Positions 17,415 to 27,061 of a stretch of 64,000 bases of DNA are shown here, in pieces (position 1 is the first letter of the stretch; every line of letters starts with the position of its first letter). The position numbers and the translations under genes are program-made. The notes under the pieces were generated by a model. It was not told the origin of the DNA, made no database searches, and saw nothing but the letters and a program-made list of their open reading frames with translations. This stretch comes from Nocardia spumae. GTDB lineage: Bacteria > Actinomycetota > Actinomycetes > Mycobacteriales > Mycobacteriaceae. The stretch lies in assembly GCF_020733635.1 (NCBI RefSeq), contig NZ_JAJFZL010000001.1, forward strand, positions 2,418,001 through 2,482,000, in the 5' to 3' direction.

Positions 17415-19559
17415 TCAGTGGGAGATCGGCACTTCGAGCAACCGTGGCACCGTGGCGAGTTCCTCGAGGGCGGCGCCGAGGCGCGCGTTGACGGCTTGCC
17501 GCGCGGCCGGCGGGGTCCGATCCGGCGACTGCCACTGTCCGTGGTTCTGGGTGGCGAGCAGAGCTGCCTGCAACTCGTCGAGGCGGGTGCGCAGGGTGGC
17601 GCGCAGTTGCGGCGCCCGCGGATCGATCAGCGGGCCGAGCTGATCGAGGACCGCGCGAGTCACGTCGATGTCGGCGAGCGTCATCGGATACGCCGCGCCC
17701 GCGCCCTGGTCGTCGATGCCCGAAATATGGTCGCGCAGAGCGTCTTCCAGGATCTCGTGGGCGCGCAGCGGCAGATTCTTCGGATCGCCGGCGAGGTCGT
17801 CGCTGCCGAGATTCTTCCGGATGTCGGCGATATCGCCGCCGAGCCGATCGACCGCAGGCAGCAGTTGATCGGGCCGCTGTCCGTGCCACAGGCCGTATTC
17901 CAGCCGGTGCAGACCCGTGAATCCGGGATCGCTGACACCACCGGGCAGGCCGTCGGGCAGACCCGAGACCGCGGTGCCGGCGTCGCCGAAACTGTTGTAG
18001 GAGGCGCCGACCCGCTCCCATTCCAGCTGGGCGCTGAGCCAATCCGCTTGTGCGGCAGCGATATTGCCGCCACGCAGATCGTTGCCGATCGCGGTGACGG
18101 CGCCGGAGAGCCGGGTCAGCACACCGGCGGCGTAGGCCTGATAGGCGTCGTTGGGGCCGCGCAGATCGTCCTCGGTGACGCGTTTGACGGCCGGCGGGGT
18201 GTCGCCCGCCTCGCCACTGACCTGCACCGCCGCCGAAGACGTCACCGGCTTACCGGACATCAGGCATTGCATGGTGTAGGTGCCGCTGCCCAAGGTCGCG
18301 GTCAGGTTGGCGGTGGTGGCCGGGCCGATCGTCTCGATCTCGCCGACGACCGCACCGCCGGAGTTCACCAGGTTGATCTCCCCGGCTTTGGACGTCTTGT
18401 TCTGGACCTCGAACGTCTGCATCCCGGCCCGCCCGGACTTCCATTCCGAGGCACACGAACTGTCGGTGACCGACACCGCCTGCGCCTTACCGGAGCCGCT
18501 CGACGGCAGCAGCGCGATCGCCGCCCCGGCGGCCACGGCGGGAACGACCACCAGCACCGCACCGACCAGCAACGGCCGCGGCCCGGCGATTCGCTCCCAC
18601 CAGTCGGGCGTCTGCTCGGAGTCGTCGTGCGCCGCGGTCGACGCCGCCAGGGGGGCCGCCGCGGCCGCGGTGCCTGCAGTCGTGGCCGGTGCCGCCTTTG
18701 CCGGGGCCTTCGCGGGCGCCTGGCTTCCCGCGCGGATGAACAGCGGGATCACCACGGCCAGGTAGACCACCCAGGCGACAACCTGCAGCACCGTCATGCG
18801 CGGCGTGAGCTCGGTGATGCCGGTGATGATCGAGACCCACCACGAATTCGGGTCGATATGGGCCGACAGATCGAAGGCGACCCAGTGTCGTCCGGGCAGG
18901 ATGTTCGCGTCCTGCAGATCACCGAGACCGTAGGACAGCACACCGGCGGCGATCACGATCAGCGCGAGCGCGGTGCGGTTGAAGAACACGCCGAGGTTGA
19001 GTTTCACCGACTGCCGGTACAGCAACCAGCACAGCACCACCGCGGCGGCGAAACCGAGCGCGGCGCCGACCAGCGGTGCGACGGTGGTGCCGGATGCCTT
19101 GACCGCGGTCCAGACGAACAGCGTCGATTCCAGGCCCTCGCGTCCGACGGCCATGAAGGCCGTGATGGCCAGCGCGCCCGCCCCGATGGCGGTGGCGCGG
19201 GCGACCTCACCGCGAAGCTGACCGGACAGCGACGCGGCGGTGCGCCGCATCCAGAACACCATCGCCGTCACCAGTCCGACCGCGATCACGCTCAGGGTGC
19301 CGCCGACGATTTCCTGGCCGGAGTTCGAGAGCACGCTCGTGGAGTAGGTGAGCACGGCCGCGAAGCCGGCCGCCACCGATACCGCGCCGAGCAGGCCGAG
19401 CCAGACGGGAGTCGCGGAGACCGGGCGCTGCGGGGTCGACGTCTTGCGCACGGCGGCCAGCAGGATCGTCACCACGAGTCCCGCCTCGAGGCCCTCCCGC
19501 AGGCAGATCAGTAGATTCGGTACAGCCTCGGCCCAGCTCACCGTCCAAAGGTAAGGCAT
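17415..19559 (-). CDS. efeU/efeO: EfeU-EfeO fusion: FTR1-type iron permease joined to cupredoxin/M75 domain
   Basis: One 714-residue frame joins two proteins that are separate in E. coli. Residues 1-285 form the FTR1/EfeU permease with seven hydrophobic helices and the iron-binding REGLEAG (21-27) and REGLEST (about 169) motifs. An Ala/Pro/Lys linker (about 287-330) follows, then one membrane helix (about 345-370), an EfeO cupredoxin-like domain (about 372-470) with Cys in SCASEW and MQCLM, and an M75/imelysin-type domain (about 480-714) with the HxxE motif LHRLEYGLWHG. The EfeO part would sit outside the membrane beside the permease. An IdeR-like box overlaps the start codon ATG 19559. Confidence 0.93.
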   Translation of the reverse strand: MPYLWTVSWAEAVPNLLICLREGLEAGLVVTILLAAVRKTSTPQRPVSATPVWLGLLGAVSVAAGFAAVLTYSTSVLSNSGQEIVGGTLSVIAVGLVTAMVFWMRRTAASLSGQLRGEVARATAIGAGALAITAFMAVGREGLESTLFVWTAVKASGTTVAPLVGAALGFAAAVVLCWLLYRQSVKLNLGVFFNRTALALIVIAAGVLSYGLGDLQDANILPGRHWVAFDLSAHIDPNSWWVSIITGITELTPRMTVLQVVAWVVYLAVVIPLFIRAGSQAPAKAPAKAAPATTAGTAAAAAPLAASTAAHDDSEQTPDWWERIAGPRPLLVGAVLVVVPAVAAGAAIALLPSSGSGKAQAVSVTDSSCASEWKSGRAGMQTFEVQNKTSKAGEINLVNSGGAVVGEIETIGPATTANLTATLGSGTYTMQCLMSGKPVTSSAAVQVSGEAGDTPPAVKRVTEDDLRGPNDAYQAYAAGVLTRLSGAVTAIGNDLRGGNIAAAQADWLSAQLEWERVGASYNSFGDAGTAVSGLPDGLPGGVSDPGFTGLHRLEYGLWHGQRPDQLLPAVDRLGGDIADIRKNLGSDDLAGDPKNLPLRAHEILEDALRDHISGIDDQGAGAAYPMTLADIDVTRAVLDQLGPLIDPRAPQLRATLRTRLDELQAALLATQNHGQWQSPDRTPPAARQAVNARLGAALEELATVPRLLEVPISH

Positions 19560-19565
19560 ACCTAT
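19547..19565 (-). promoter_or_regulatory. IdeR/DtxR-like iron box overlapping the efeUO start codon
   Basis: On the + strand the site reads AAAGGTAAGGCATACCTAT. It matches 16 of 19 positions of the DtxR/IdeR consensus TWAGGTWAGSCTWACCTWA and contains the inverted repeat AGGTA-N5-TACCT. The fusion start codon (19557-19559) lies inside it. Repression by IdeR under iron sufficiency would fit an iron-uptake operon. Overlap with the start codon suggests a leaderless or very short 5' UTR. Confidence 0.72.
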
Positions 19566-19641
19566 ACCACAGGTCCAATCCTGCGTACCTGTAGCGAGTA
19601 CTCCTTGCCGCAGGTGGGGTGGTATGCGAGGTATGTCGGTA

Positions 19642-20769
19642 TTAGCTCGACTGGCTCTCCGGCGCGTCGTCGATCAGCGTCAGCGCCTCTTCGAGCAACG
19701 CCTCCACGATCATCGATTCCGAGACCGTGCGCACCACCTCGCCGCGGACGAAGATCTGGCCCTTGTGATTGCCGGCCGACACCCCGATATCGGCCTCGCG
19801 CGATTCCCCGGGGCCGTTGACGATGCAGCCCATCACCGCGACCCGCAGCGGCGCCGGGAAATCGCGGAACGCCTCCTCGACCTTCCTGGTGAGTGCGAAG
19901 ACGTCGACCTGACAGCGGCCGCAGGTCGGGCAGGACACGATGTCGAGAGTGCGGGGACGCAGCCCGAGACCGGCCAGGATGTGGTGGCCGACCTTCACCT
20001 CCTCCACCGGCGGTGCCGACAGCGACACTCGGATGGTGTCACCGATGCCCTCGGCCAGCAGAATGCCGAACGCGCTCGCCGACTTCGCCGTCCCCTGCAG
20101 CGACGGTCCCGCCTCGGTCACGCCCAGATGCAGGGGATAGTCACAGCGCTGCGCGAGCAGCCGGTAGGCCTGGATCATCACCAGCGGATCGTTGTGTTTG
20201 ACCGAGATCTTCAGATCGGTGAAGCCGTGCTCCTCGAACAGTCCCGCCTCCCACAGCGCGGATTCGACCAGTGCGGGCGCGGTGGCGCGGCCACCGTGCC
20301 GGTCCAGCACCCGATGGTCGAGGGAGCCGGCATTGACGCCGATGCGGATCGGCACGCCCGCCGCGCCGGCCGCCATGGCGATCTCGCGGACCTTGTCGTC
20401 GAATGCGCGGATATTTCCCGGATTGACCCGCACCCCGGCGCATCCGGCGTCGATGGCGGCGAAGACGTAGCGCGGGTTGAAGTGGATATCGGCGATCACC
20501 GGAATGGCGGAGCGGGCGGCGATCGTGGGCAGTGCCAGGCAGTCGTCCTGGGTCGGCACCGCGACGCGCACGATATCGCAACCGGCGGAGGTCAATTCGG
20601 CGATCTGGCGCAGGGTCGCCTCGACATCGGCGGTGACCGTGGTGGTCATCGACTGCACCGAGATGGGCGCGCCGCCACCGACCGGCACGGAGCCGACATC
20701 GATGCGCCGGCTGGGCCGGCGCGATCGCAGGGCCGGGGTCGAGGGCTCGGACAGGAATACGGCGGTCAT
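19642..20769 (-). CDS. ispG: 4-hydroxy-3-methylbut-2-en-1-yl diphosphate synthase, hopanoid-operon copy
   Basis: This is a second copy of IspG (the housekeeping copy is at 52.2-53.4 kb). It catalyses the penultimate MEP-pathway step with a 4Fe-4S cluster. The 375-residue protein has [40 protein letters not shown] and [10 protein letters not shown]. The cluster ligands CPTCGRC and [10 protein letters not shown] are present, so it looks active. It is last in the hopanoid operon; its ATG overlaps the dxs stop by four bases. It probably boosts isoprenoid supply for squalene. Confidence 0.94.
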   Translation of the reverse strand: MTAVFLSEPSTPALRSRRPSRRIDVGSVPVGGGAPISVQSMTTTVTADVEATLRQIAELTSAGCDIVRVAVPTQDDCLALPTIAARSAIPVIADIHFNPRYVFAAIDAGCAGVRVNPGNIRAFDDKVREIAMAAGAAGVPIRIGVNAGSLDHRVLDRHGGRATAPALVESALWEAGLFEEHGFTDLKISVKHNDPLVMIQAYRLLAQRCDYPLHLGVTEAGPSLQGTAKSASAFGILLAEGIGDTIRVSLSAPPVEEVKVGHHILAGLGLRPRTLDIVSCPTCGRCQVDVFALTRKVEEAFRDFPAPLRVAVMGCIVNGPGESREADIGVSAGNHKGQIFVRGEVVRTVSESMIVEALLEEALTLIDDAPESQSS

Positions 20770-22571
20770 CGGATCCTCTCGGTCGCGGGGAGCCGATCCA
20801 TGCAGGCCGCCGCGATACCGGCGCCGGTGAGGCCGTAGTCGGCCAGGATGCGGTCTCGGGAGGCGTGGGGGATGAAGCTGGTGGGCAGACCCAGTGCGTG
20901 GACGGTGGAGGGGTTCCCTTTCCGGGCGATCGCTTGGAGCAGATGCGCGCCGATACCGTTGTCGGCGATCCCGTCCTCCACACAGACGGTCAGCCGATGC
21001 CGCGCCGCGATCGCGGGCAGTCCCGGATTGATCGGCCACACCCAGCGGGGATCGACGACCGTCGCGCCGAAACCGTTGTCGCTCAACAATTCCGCGGCCC
21101 GCAAGCAGGCCGGGGCCATGGCGCCCACGGCCACGAGCAGCACATCGAGCGGACGGTGCGGCCCGCGGTGCAGGATATCCATCCCGTCCATCCGCGCCAG
21201 GTGCGCGATATCCGCTCCGGCGGTGGCTTTCGGATAGCGGACGGTGGTCGGCCCGGCCGCCGACACGGCTTCGCGGAGCAGATCGCGCAGCCGTCGCGGA
21301 TCGCGCGGACAGGCGATGCGCATGCCGGGCACACAGGTCAGCAGGGCCAGATCCCACATCCCGTGATGGCTGGGTCCGTCCGGGCCGGTCACCCCGGCGC
21401 GGTCCAGGGCAAGCGTGACCGGCAGTTCGTGCAGTGCGATATCGAGCAGTACCTGGTCGATCGCGCGGTTGAGGAAGGTCGAGTAGACCGCGACCACCGG
21501 ATGCATACCGGCCGCCGCCAGACCGGCGGCCGACGCGAGTAGATGCTGCTCGGCGATCCCGGAGTCGAAGACGCGTTCCGGAGACCGTCGTGACAGCTCG
21601 CCCAGACCGGTGGGCAGCCGCATCGCCGCGGTCAGCGCCACCACCTTCGGGTGCTCGCGGGCGATATCGGCGAGTTCGGACTCCACGATATCGGTCCAGG
21701 TGGTCGCCGGTGGCTGACGTGGCGCACCGGTGACGGGATCGATCACACCGCAGGCGTGCATCCGGTCGTCCTCGTCGGTCTCCGCCGGGCCGAAACCACA
21801 TCCCTTCGTCGTGATCGCGTGCACCACAACCGGTTCGGCCAGCTCCGCGGCCGCGCGCAGGGCCGTGCTGAGCGCGCCGATATCGTGCCCGTCGACCGGC
21901 CCGAGATAGCGGAAACCCAAGGTGGCGAACAGGTTACCGGTCTCGGGCGCACCCCGCCGAAGCGCGCTCAAGTGACCGGCCAACGCGCCGACCGTCGGAT
22001 CGTAGGAGCGCCCGTTGTCGTTGAGCACCACCACGACCGGCCGCCCGGCCGCGCCGAGATTGTTCAGACCTTCCCAGGCGACCCCGCCGGTGAGGGCGCC
22101 GTCCCCGATCACCGCGACGACCCGGCGGTCGTGCTCACCGCGCAGCGCGAACGCCTTGGCGATGCCGTCGGCCCAGGCCAGACTGACCGAGGCGTGCGAA
22201 TTCTCCACCCAGTCGTGCGCGGATTCGCCGCGATTCGGATATCCAGCGATGCCACCGGCCTGGCGCAGGGTGTCGAAGGTGTGCGAGCGCCCGGTGAGCA
22301 GTTTGTGGGTGTAGCTCTGATGACCGGTGTCGAAGACGAGAACATCGGCGGGCGAACGGAATACCCGATGCAGCGCGATGGTCAGTTCCACCGTCCCCAG
22401 ACCGGCGCCCAGATGGCCGCCGGTAGCGGTGACCGTCTCGACCAGGCGATCACGCACTACCCGGGCCAGCGCGGGCAGTTCGGCCTCGGGCCACGCCGCC
22501 AGCGCGTCGGGGCCGGTCAGGGCGGCGAGCGGGTCGGGCCCGCGCGGCGAGTGTTTCATGGGGGTGCTCAC
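20766..22571 (-). CDS. dxs: 1-deoxy-D-xylulose-5-phosphate synthase, hopanoid-operon copy
   Basis: DXS condenses pyruvate and glyceraldehyde 3-phosphate with thiamine diphosphate, the first MEP step. The 601-residue protein has [35 protein letters not shown], the ThDP motif [18 protein letters not shown]...NDNGRSY, and the transketolase-C region [19 protein letters not shown]. All landmarks of an active enzyme are present. An alternative start is ATG 22559. It follows hpnH by 31 bases in the hopanoid operon and is coupled to ispG by an ATGA overlap. Confidence 0.95.
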   Translation of the reverse strand: MSTPMKHSPRGPDPLAALTGPDALAAWPEAELPALARVVRDRLVETVTATGGHLGAGLGTVELTIALHRVFRSPADVLVFDTGHQSYTHKLLTGRSHTFDTLRQAGGIAGYPNRGESAHDWVENSHASVSLAWADGIAKAFALRGEHDRRVVAVIGDGALTGGVAWEGLNNLGAAGRPVVVVLNDNGRSYDPTVGALAGHLSALRRGAPETGNLFATLGFRYLGPVDGHDIGALSTALRAAAELAEPVVVHAITTKGCGFGPAETDEDDRMHACGVIDPVTGAPRQPPATTWTDIVESELADIAREHPKVVALTAAMRLPTGLGELSRRSPERVFDSGIAEQHLLASAAGLAAAGMHPVVAVYSTFLNRAIDQVLLDIALHELPVTLALDRAGVTGPDGPSHHGMWDLALLTCVPGMRIACPRDPRRLRDLLREAVSAAGPTTVRYPKATAGADIAHLARMDGMDILHRGPHRPLDVLLVAVGAMAPACLRAAELLSDNGFGATVVDPRWVWPINPGLPAIAARHRLTVCVEDGIADNGIGAHLLQAIARKGNPSTVHALGLPTSFIPHASRDRILADYGLTGAGIAAACMDRLPATERIR

Positions 22572-22602
22572 CTTCCGGGGACAGTGGAACGTCGGATTCG
22601 GC

Positions 22603-23604
22603 TCAGCTGACCGCGGCGCGGATCGTCTCCTTCAACGAGCCCAGAGTCGCGACCACCGCGGTCGGTTCGTATCCGCAGTGCGCCATGCAATTCGAGCAGC
22701 GCGGATCGTTGTCGCGGCCGAAGGCCTTCCAATCGGTGTCGTCGATCAGTTCCCGGTAGGTCGCCGCGTACCCGTCGTCGAGCAGATAGCAGGGCCGCTG
22801 CCAGCCCTTGAGCGAATACGACGGGATGGCCCACGCGGTGCACTGGAAGTCGACCTTGCCCTCGAGGAAATCCAGATACAGCGGAGAGTGGTTGAGCCGC
22901 CACTTCTTCCGGCGTCCGTCGGCGAACGCCTTGGAGAACAGCTCGTGGGTCTGTGCGACGCCGAGCCAGTGCTCCTGATCGGGCGCCTTCTCGTAGGCGT
23001 AGCCGGGCGCGATCTGCATATGGTCGATCTCGAGTTCGTCGTTGAGATAGTCCAGTACGTCGATCACGTCGTGCGGCGAATCCACATCGAAGAACGTGGT
23101 ATTCGTCATCACCCGGAATCCGGCGGCCTTGGCCTGCCGGATCGCGGCGACGGCCTGATCGAACACGCCGTCCTTGCAGACCGACGCGTCGTGACGTTCG
23201 CGCAGTCCGTCCAGATGCACCATCCACGCGAAATTGCGGTGCGGAGTGAACTTGTGCAGGTGTTTGGGCAGCAATACCGCGTTGGTGCACAGGAATACGA
23301 TCTTGTTGCGGTCCAGCAGCTGCTGCACGATCTCGTCGATCTGCGGATGCATCAGCGGCTCACCACCGGCGATGGAGACCATCGGCGCACCGCACTCCTC
23401 GATCGCGCCGACTGCCTGCTCCACCGGCATTCGCTGCTTGAGCAGCGTGTGCGGGTGCTGGATCTTGCCGCAGCCCGCGCACTTGAGATTGCACGCGAAC
23501 AGTGGCTCCAATTCCACCAGGATGGGGAACTTCTCTCGGCGAAGCAGTTTCTGCTTCGCCAGATACGCTCCCAGACGCACGGATTGACGGAATGGCATGG
23601 CCAT
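22603..23604 (-). CDS. hpnH: Adenosyl-hopene transferase HpnH (radical SAM)
   Basis: HpnH adds the 5'-deoxyadenosyl group of SAM to diploptene, giving adenosylhopane, the first C35 side-chain step. The 333-residue protein has the radical-SAM cluster motif CNLKCAGCGK (C-x3-C-x2-C, near residue 38), VSIAGGEPLMHP, and a C-terminal cysteine set (RCSNCMAHCGYE) typical of the DUF3463 extension of HpnH. The start MAMPFRQSVRLGAYL is the family start. Its stop codon ends next to the start of the preceding operon gene's stop region (23604/23605), so spacing is minimal. Confidence 0.95.
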   Translation of the reverse strand: MAMPFRQSVRLGAYLAKQKLLRREKFPILVELEPLFACNLKCAGCGKIQHPHTLLKQRMPVEQAVGAIEECGAPMVSIAGGEPLMHPQIDEIVQQLLDRNKIVFLCTNAVLLPKHLHKFTPHRNFAWMVHLDGLRERHDASVCKDGVFDQAVAAIRQAKAAGFRVMTNTTFFDVDSPHDVIDVLDYLNDELEIDHMQIAPGYAYEKAPDQEHWLGVAQTHELFSKAFADGRRKKWRLNHSPLYLDFLEGKVDFQCTAWAIPSYSLKGWQRPCYLLDDGYAATYRELIDDTDWKAFGRDNDPRCSNCMAHCGYEPTAVVATLGSLKETIRAAVS

Positions 23605-25080
23605 TCAGCTCACCTCCCGAGGCAGGTTGAAACGAACACTTTCTTCGGTCACGGTGTGGTGGCGGACCCGGACGGCGCCGAGCCCGGACAAGGCATCGAC
23701 CAGGTCGTCCACCAGATAGGGCGGTGCCGAGGCGCCGGCGGTGACACCGATGCGGTGGGCGCGCGCCAGCCAGCCCAACTCGACCTCGCCGGCGTCCTCC
23801 ACCAGCTGCGCCGCCACGCCCTCGGCCGCGGCGACCTCGGCCAGCCGCAGCGAATTGGAGGAGTTGCGCGAACCCAGCACCAACACCAGGTCCGACTGCC
23901 GGGCCACCGCCCGCACCGCGTGCTGGCGATTGGTGGTGGCGTAGCAGATGTCGTCCTTGCGCGGGGTGCTGACGGCCGGAAACCGTTGCCGCAGTACGGC
24001 AGCCGTGGCCTCGGCCTCCGCGATCGCCAGGGTGGTCTGCGTGACGTAGGCGACCCGTTCGGGATCCGGCACCGACACCCGCGCCGCGGCCTCCGGATCC
24101 GCTACCACCACGACCCGATCCGGCGCCTCGCCGCGGGTGCCCACGACCTCCTCGTGGTCGGCGTGCCCGATCAGGAAGACCGTCTTCCCCGCCGCCGCGA
24201 AGTTGCGGACCTCGGTGTGCACCTTCGACACCAGCGGACAGGTGCCGTCGACGACCCGCAGCGAGCGCTGCTCGGCCCGGCGGCGGACCTCCGGTGCGAC
24301 GCCGTGGGCGGCGAGCACCAGCACGCCATGTTCGGGCACGTCGTCGACCTCGTTCACGAAAACCGCACCGCGCTCGGTCAATTCGCGCACCACGTGGGTG
24401 TTGTGCACGATCTGGCGGCGCACGTACACCGGTGCGCCGAAGCGGCGCAGGGTCTGCTCGACGATCTCGATCGCGCGCTCGACACCGGCGCAGAACGAGC
24501 GTGGACCGGCGAGCAGGACCTCGCGGTCACCGGTCGCGGCGGACCAGCGGTCGAAGACGGGTGCGGCCGCGCGCAGTGCGCGCAATGCCCGCACCCCGCG
24601 CCACGCCGTGCCCGGCCGCAGCAGGGGTGCGCCGGGAGTGTCGACGACGGCCCGGATCACGACGGCCCGGCCGTGCGGGGCATCGGCGGCCAGGAAGGCC
24701 GATTCGGTATCGACCGCGACCGCGCCGGTGCGGGCCAGCTCGGCCCGGGCGCGCCCGTCCACGACACGCTCGGTGGACAGCACCGGGCCCAGCCGGGCGG
24801 GCAGGCCCAGCCGTCGAAGTTCGCCGTACAGCAACGGTGCTGCCGCGCTGGACAATTCGGTATCCGGGCCGCGGATCACATCGGCCACCACCAGATCGCC
24901 GGGGCGCAGGCCGCCGTCCAGTGCGCCCGCCACACCGGCCACCGCGATCGGCCCGGCCGCGGCGTCGTCGTAGCGTCGCCGCGGCCCCCGGCCGGTGCGT
25001 ACCACCGGTGCGGTCACGGCACCGCGTAGTGCCGCCCATTCCGAACGCAATGGGGTACAGACGATTCCGGGCCGGCTCAT
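23605..25080 (-). CDS. hpnG/ispH: HpnG-IspH fusion: hopanoid nucleosidase-like domain joined to HMBPP reductase
   Basis: One 491-residue frame joins two hopanoid-related activities. Residues 1-195 or so resemble HpnG, a nucleoside-phosphorylase-fold enzyme that removes adenine from adenosylhopane; DLVVADVIRG and GAVAVDTESAFLA fit this fold. Residues 200-491 are a complete IspH, the last MEP enzyme. Its three cluster cysteines (PRSFCAGVERAI, DGTCPLVSKVH, DICYATTNRQ) are present, as are the active-site blocks VHNTHVV, AAHGVAPEV, GHADHEEVVGT and GSRNSSNSLRL. ATG 25080 overlaps the cyclase stop by four bases. No internal start codon with a good ribosome site was seen, so it is read as a true fusion. 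Confidence 0.9.
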   Translation of the reverse strand: MSRPGIVCTPLRSEWAALRGAVTAPVVRTGRGPRRRYDDAAAGPIAVAGVAGALDGGLRPGDLVVADVIRGPDTELSSAAAPLLYGELRRLGLPARLGPVLSTERVVDGRARAELARTGAVAVDTESAFLAADAPHGRAVVIRAVVDTPGAPLLRPGTAWRGVRALRALRAAAPVFDRWSAATGDREVLLAGPRSFCAGVERAIEIVEQTLRRFGAPVYVRRQIVHNTHVVRELTERGAVFVNEVDDVPEHGVLVLAAHGVAPEVRRRAEQRSLRVVDGTCPLVSKVHTEVRNFAAAGKTVFLIGHADHEEVVGTRGEAPDRVVVVADPEAAARVSVPDPERVAYVTQTTLAIAEAEATAAVLRQRFPAVSTPRKDDICYATTNRQHAVRAVARQSDLVLVLGSRNSSNSLRLAEVAAAEGVAAQLVEDAGEVELGWLARAHRIGVTAGASAPPYLVDDLVDALSGLGAVRVRHHTVTEESVRFNLPREVS

Positions 25081-27059
25081 CCGTCGGCTCCCGCCGCCTC
25101 GACGGCGACGTCGTTCGGGCAGCCCTGCAGACGCAGATAGCGCCCCAGGGCCCACACCGGGAACACCAGCCGGTACAGGTGGTAGTTGATGTAGAAGTCG
25201 CCGGGGAATCCGGTACCGGTGAACAGGTCCTCGTCCCAGCCGCCGTCGGACCGCTGGGTCCGCACCAGCCAGGCGACGGCGCGCCGCACGGCGGGGGAGT
25301 CCTGCTCCTGCGCCGCCAGCAGGGCCAGCAGTGCCCACGCCGTCTGCGAGGCGGTCGATTCACCACGGCCGATCCACTCCGGCTCGCGGTAGGACCGCAG
25401 ATCCTCACCCCAGCCGCCGTCGGCGTTCTGATGGTCCTCCAGCCAGCGCACCGCCGCGCGAATCGGCTGCGAGCGCGGATTCGTGCCGGCCGCGACCAGT
25501 GCCGGAACCGCCGCGCCGGTGCCGTAGATGTGGTTGGCGCCCCAGCGCCCGAACCAGGACCCGTCGGCTTCCTGATGGTCGAGCAGCCAGCGCACGCCGC
25601 GGCGGCAGGCGCGGTCACCGCCGCGACCCAGGGCCGCCAGCATCTCCACCACATGTGCGGTGACATCCGCGGACGGCGGATCGGTGACGGCGCCGAAATC
25701 GCAGAACGGCAACTTCGTCGGCAGTACCGAGGTGTTGTCGGCATCGAAGGCGCCCCAGCCGCCGTCGGCGGATTGCATCCCGACCGTCCAGCGCGCCGCG
25801 CGTTCGATCGCCGCGTCGAGACGGGCCTGATCCGGATGCGAAACCTGGTGCAGCGCGATGACGATCTCGGCGGTGTCGTCGGTATCGGGATAGACGTCGT
25901 TGGCGAATTCGAAGGCCCAGCCGCCGGGCTCGAGCTGCGGGCGCCGTACCTGCCAGTCGCCGCCGGCGGTGATCTGCTCGCCGAGCAGCCAATCGGTAGC
26001 CCGCAGCACGGCCGGATCATCGCGTGCCACACCGGCATCCAGCAGTGCCGCCGTGGCCAGCGCGGTATCCCAGACCGGGGACTGGCAGGCCTCGAGCCGC
26101 CGCACCGCACCCTCCGGTGTCTGCTCCCACACCACGAATCCGTCCAGACCCTCGATCCCGGCGCGCATCGCCGGATGATCGAGCGGATAGCCCAGCAGAT
26201 GCAGTGCCAACAGCGAATACACCCACGGCGGCTGGATTCCGCCCCATCCGCCGTCGGCCTCCTGCCGCGCCAGAATCCATTCCGCGGCCCGGCGCATCGC
26301 GAGCTCGCGCACGAAGTTCAGCGGAAGTCTGGCGTAGGCGTGCAGGACGGTGTCGACGCGCTGGAAGACTCCGGCGAGTGTGGTGATCGGCGCCTGCCGG
26401 GGACGGCCGGAGCCCGCGCGCAACTCGTCGATTCCGAACGGCAGCGGGCGGCACGGCCGCAGGGTGGCGACAACGGTCAGCGGCACCACGGTCTGGCGGG
26501 CCCAGCAGCCCCAGTCGTAGATGTTGAGCGGAAACCAGGACGGGAACAGCACCAGCTCCGGTGGCAGATTCGGCAGATCGTCCCAGGACCACAGTCCGAA
26601 CAGCGCCAGCCAGATTCGAGTGAAGACCCGGCTCGCCTCGATACCGCCACCGTCCCGGACGAACTGCGCCGCCGCCCGCATATGCGGTTCGGCGGGATCG
26701 TCACCGGCCCAGCGCAGTGCCACCCAGGCCTCGGCGGTGGTGGACAGGTCGCCGGGGCCGCCGTGGAAGGTCGCCCAGGTGCCGTCCGCGCGTTGCTGTG
26801 AGCGGATCCAGCGTGCCGCCGCGGCGGTCACCTCCGGATCGGAGATGCCCAGGAATGCCCGCAGCAGCAGATCTTCGGCGTCCATCGTCACATTGGTGGC
26901 CAATTCGCCCTTCCACCAGCCCTGTTCGTGCTGGGACGAACGCAGCAGCCGGACCGCCGCCTCGGTGGCGGCGCGGACCGCGGCCGGATCGTGCGCCGCG
27001 CGCGCCGATTCGGCCGCCCGCGGATTCGCCGCCGCGTTACCGGTGTGGGTGACAGTCAT
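25077..27059 (-). CDS. shc: Squalene-hopene cyclase
   Basis: SHC cyclises squalene to hopene and hopanol at the membrane surface. The 660-residue protein has the catalytic acid motif DTDDTAE (about residue 394), multiple QW repeats such as QEADGGWGG, QNADGGWGED and QRSDGGWDED, and the N-terminal EQGWWKGELATNVTMDAEDL block. The length and domain layout are normal for the family. It sits between the polyprenyl synthase and hpnG-ispH genes with overlapping or nearly touching ends. Confidence 0.97.
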   Translation of the reverse strand: MTVTHTGNAAANPRAAESARAAHDPAAVRAATEAAVRLLRSSQHEQGWWKGELATNVTMDAEDLLLRAFLGISDPEVTAAAARWIRSQQRADGTWATFHGGPGDLSTTAEAWVALRWAGDDPAEPHMRAAAQFVRDGGGIEASRVFTRIWLALFGLWSWDDLPNLPPELVLFPSWFPLNIYDWGCWARQTVVPLTVVATLRPCRPLPFGIDELRAGSGRPRQAPITTLAGVFQRVDTVLHAYARLPLNFVRELAMRRAAEWILARQEADGGWGGIQPPWVYSLLALHLLGYPLDHPAMRAGIEGLDGFVVWEQTPEGAVRRLEACQSPVWDTALATAALLDAGVARDDPAVLRATDWLLGEQITAGGDWQVRRPQLEPGGWAFEFANDVYPDTDDTAEIVIALHQVSHPDQARLDAAIERAARWTVGMQSADGGWGAFDADNTSVLPTKLPFCDFGAVTDPPSADVTAHVVEMLAALGRGGDRACRRGVRWLLDHQEADGSWFGRWGANHIYGTGAAVPALVAAGTNPRSQPIRAAVRWLEDHQNADGGWGEDLRSYREPEWIGRGESTASQTAWALLALLAAQEQDSPAVRRAVAWLVRTQRSDGGWDEDLFTGTGFPGDFYINYHLYRLVFPVWALGRYLRLQGCPNDVAVEAAGADG

Positions 27060-27061
27060 TG

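Noticed and set aside
19569..19592. Inverted repeat ACAGGT-N12-ACCTGT upstream of efeUO
   Set aside because: The spacer is long and the arms short; it does not match the iron-box consensus and could be chance next to the real box.
22327..26801. Very long + strand open frames opposite the hopanoid operon
   Set aside because: They lie opposite shc, hpnG-ispH and hpnH, which have full family matches; the translated sequence shows no domain and is Arg/Gly/His-rich.
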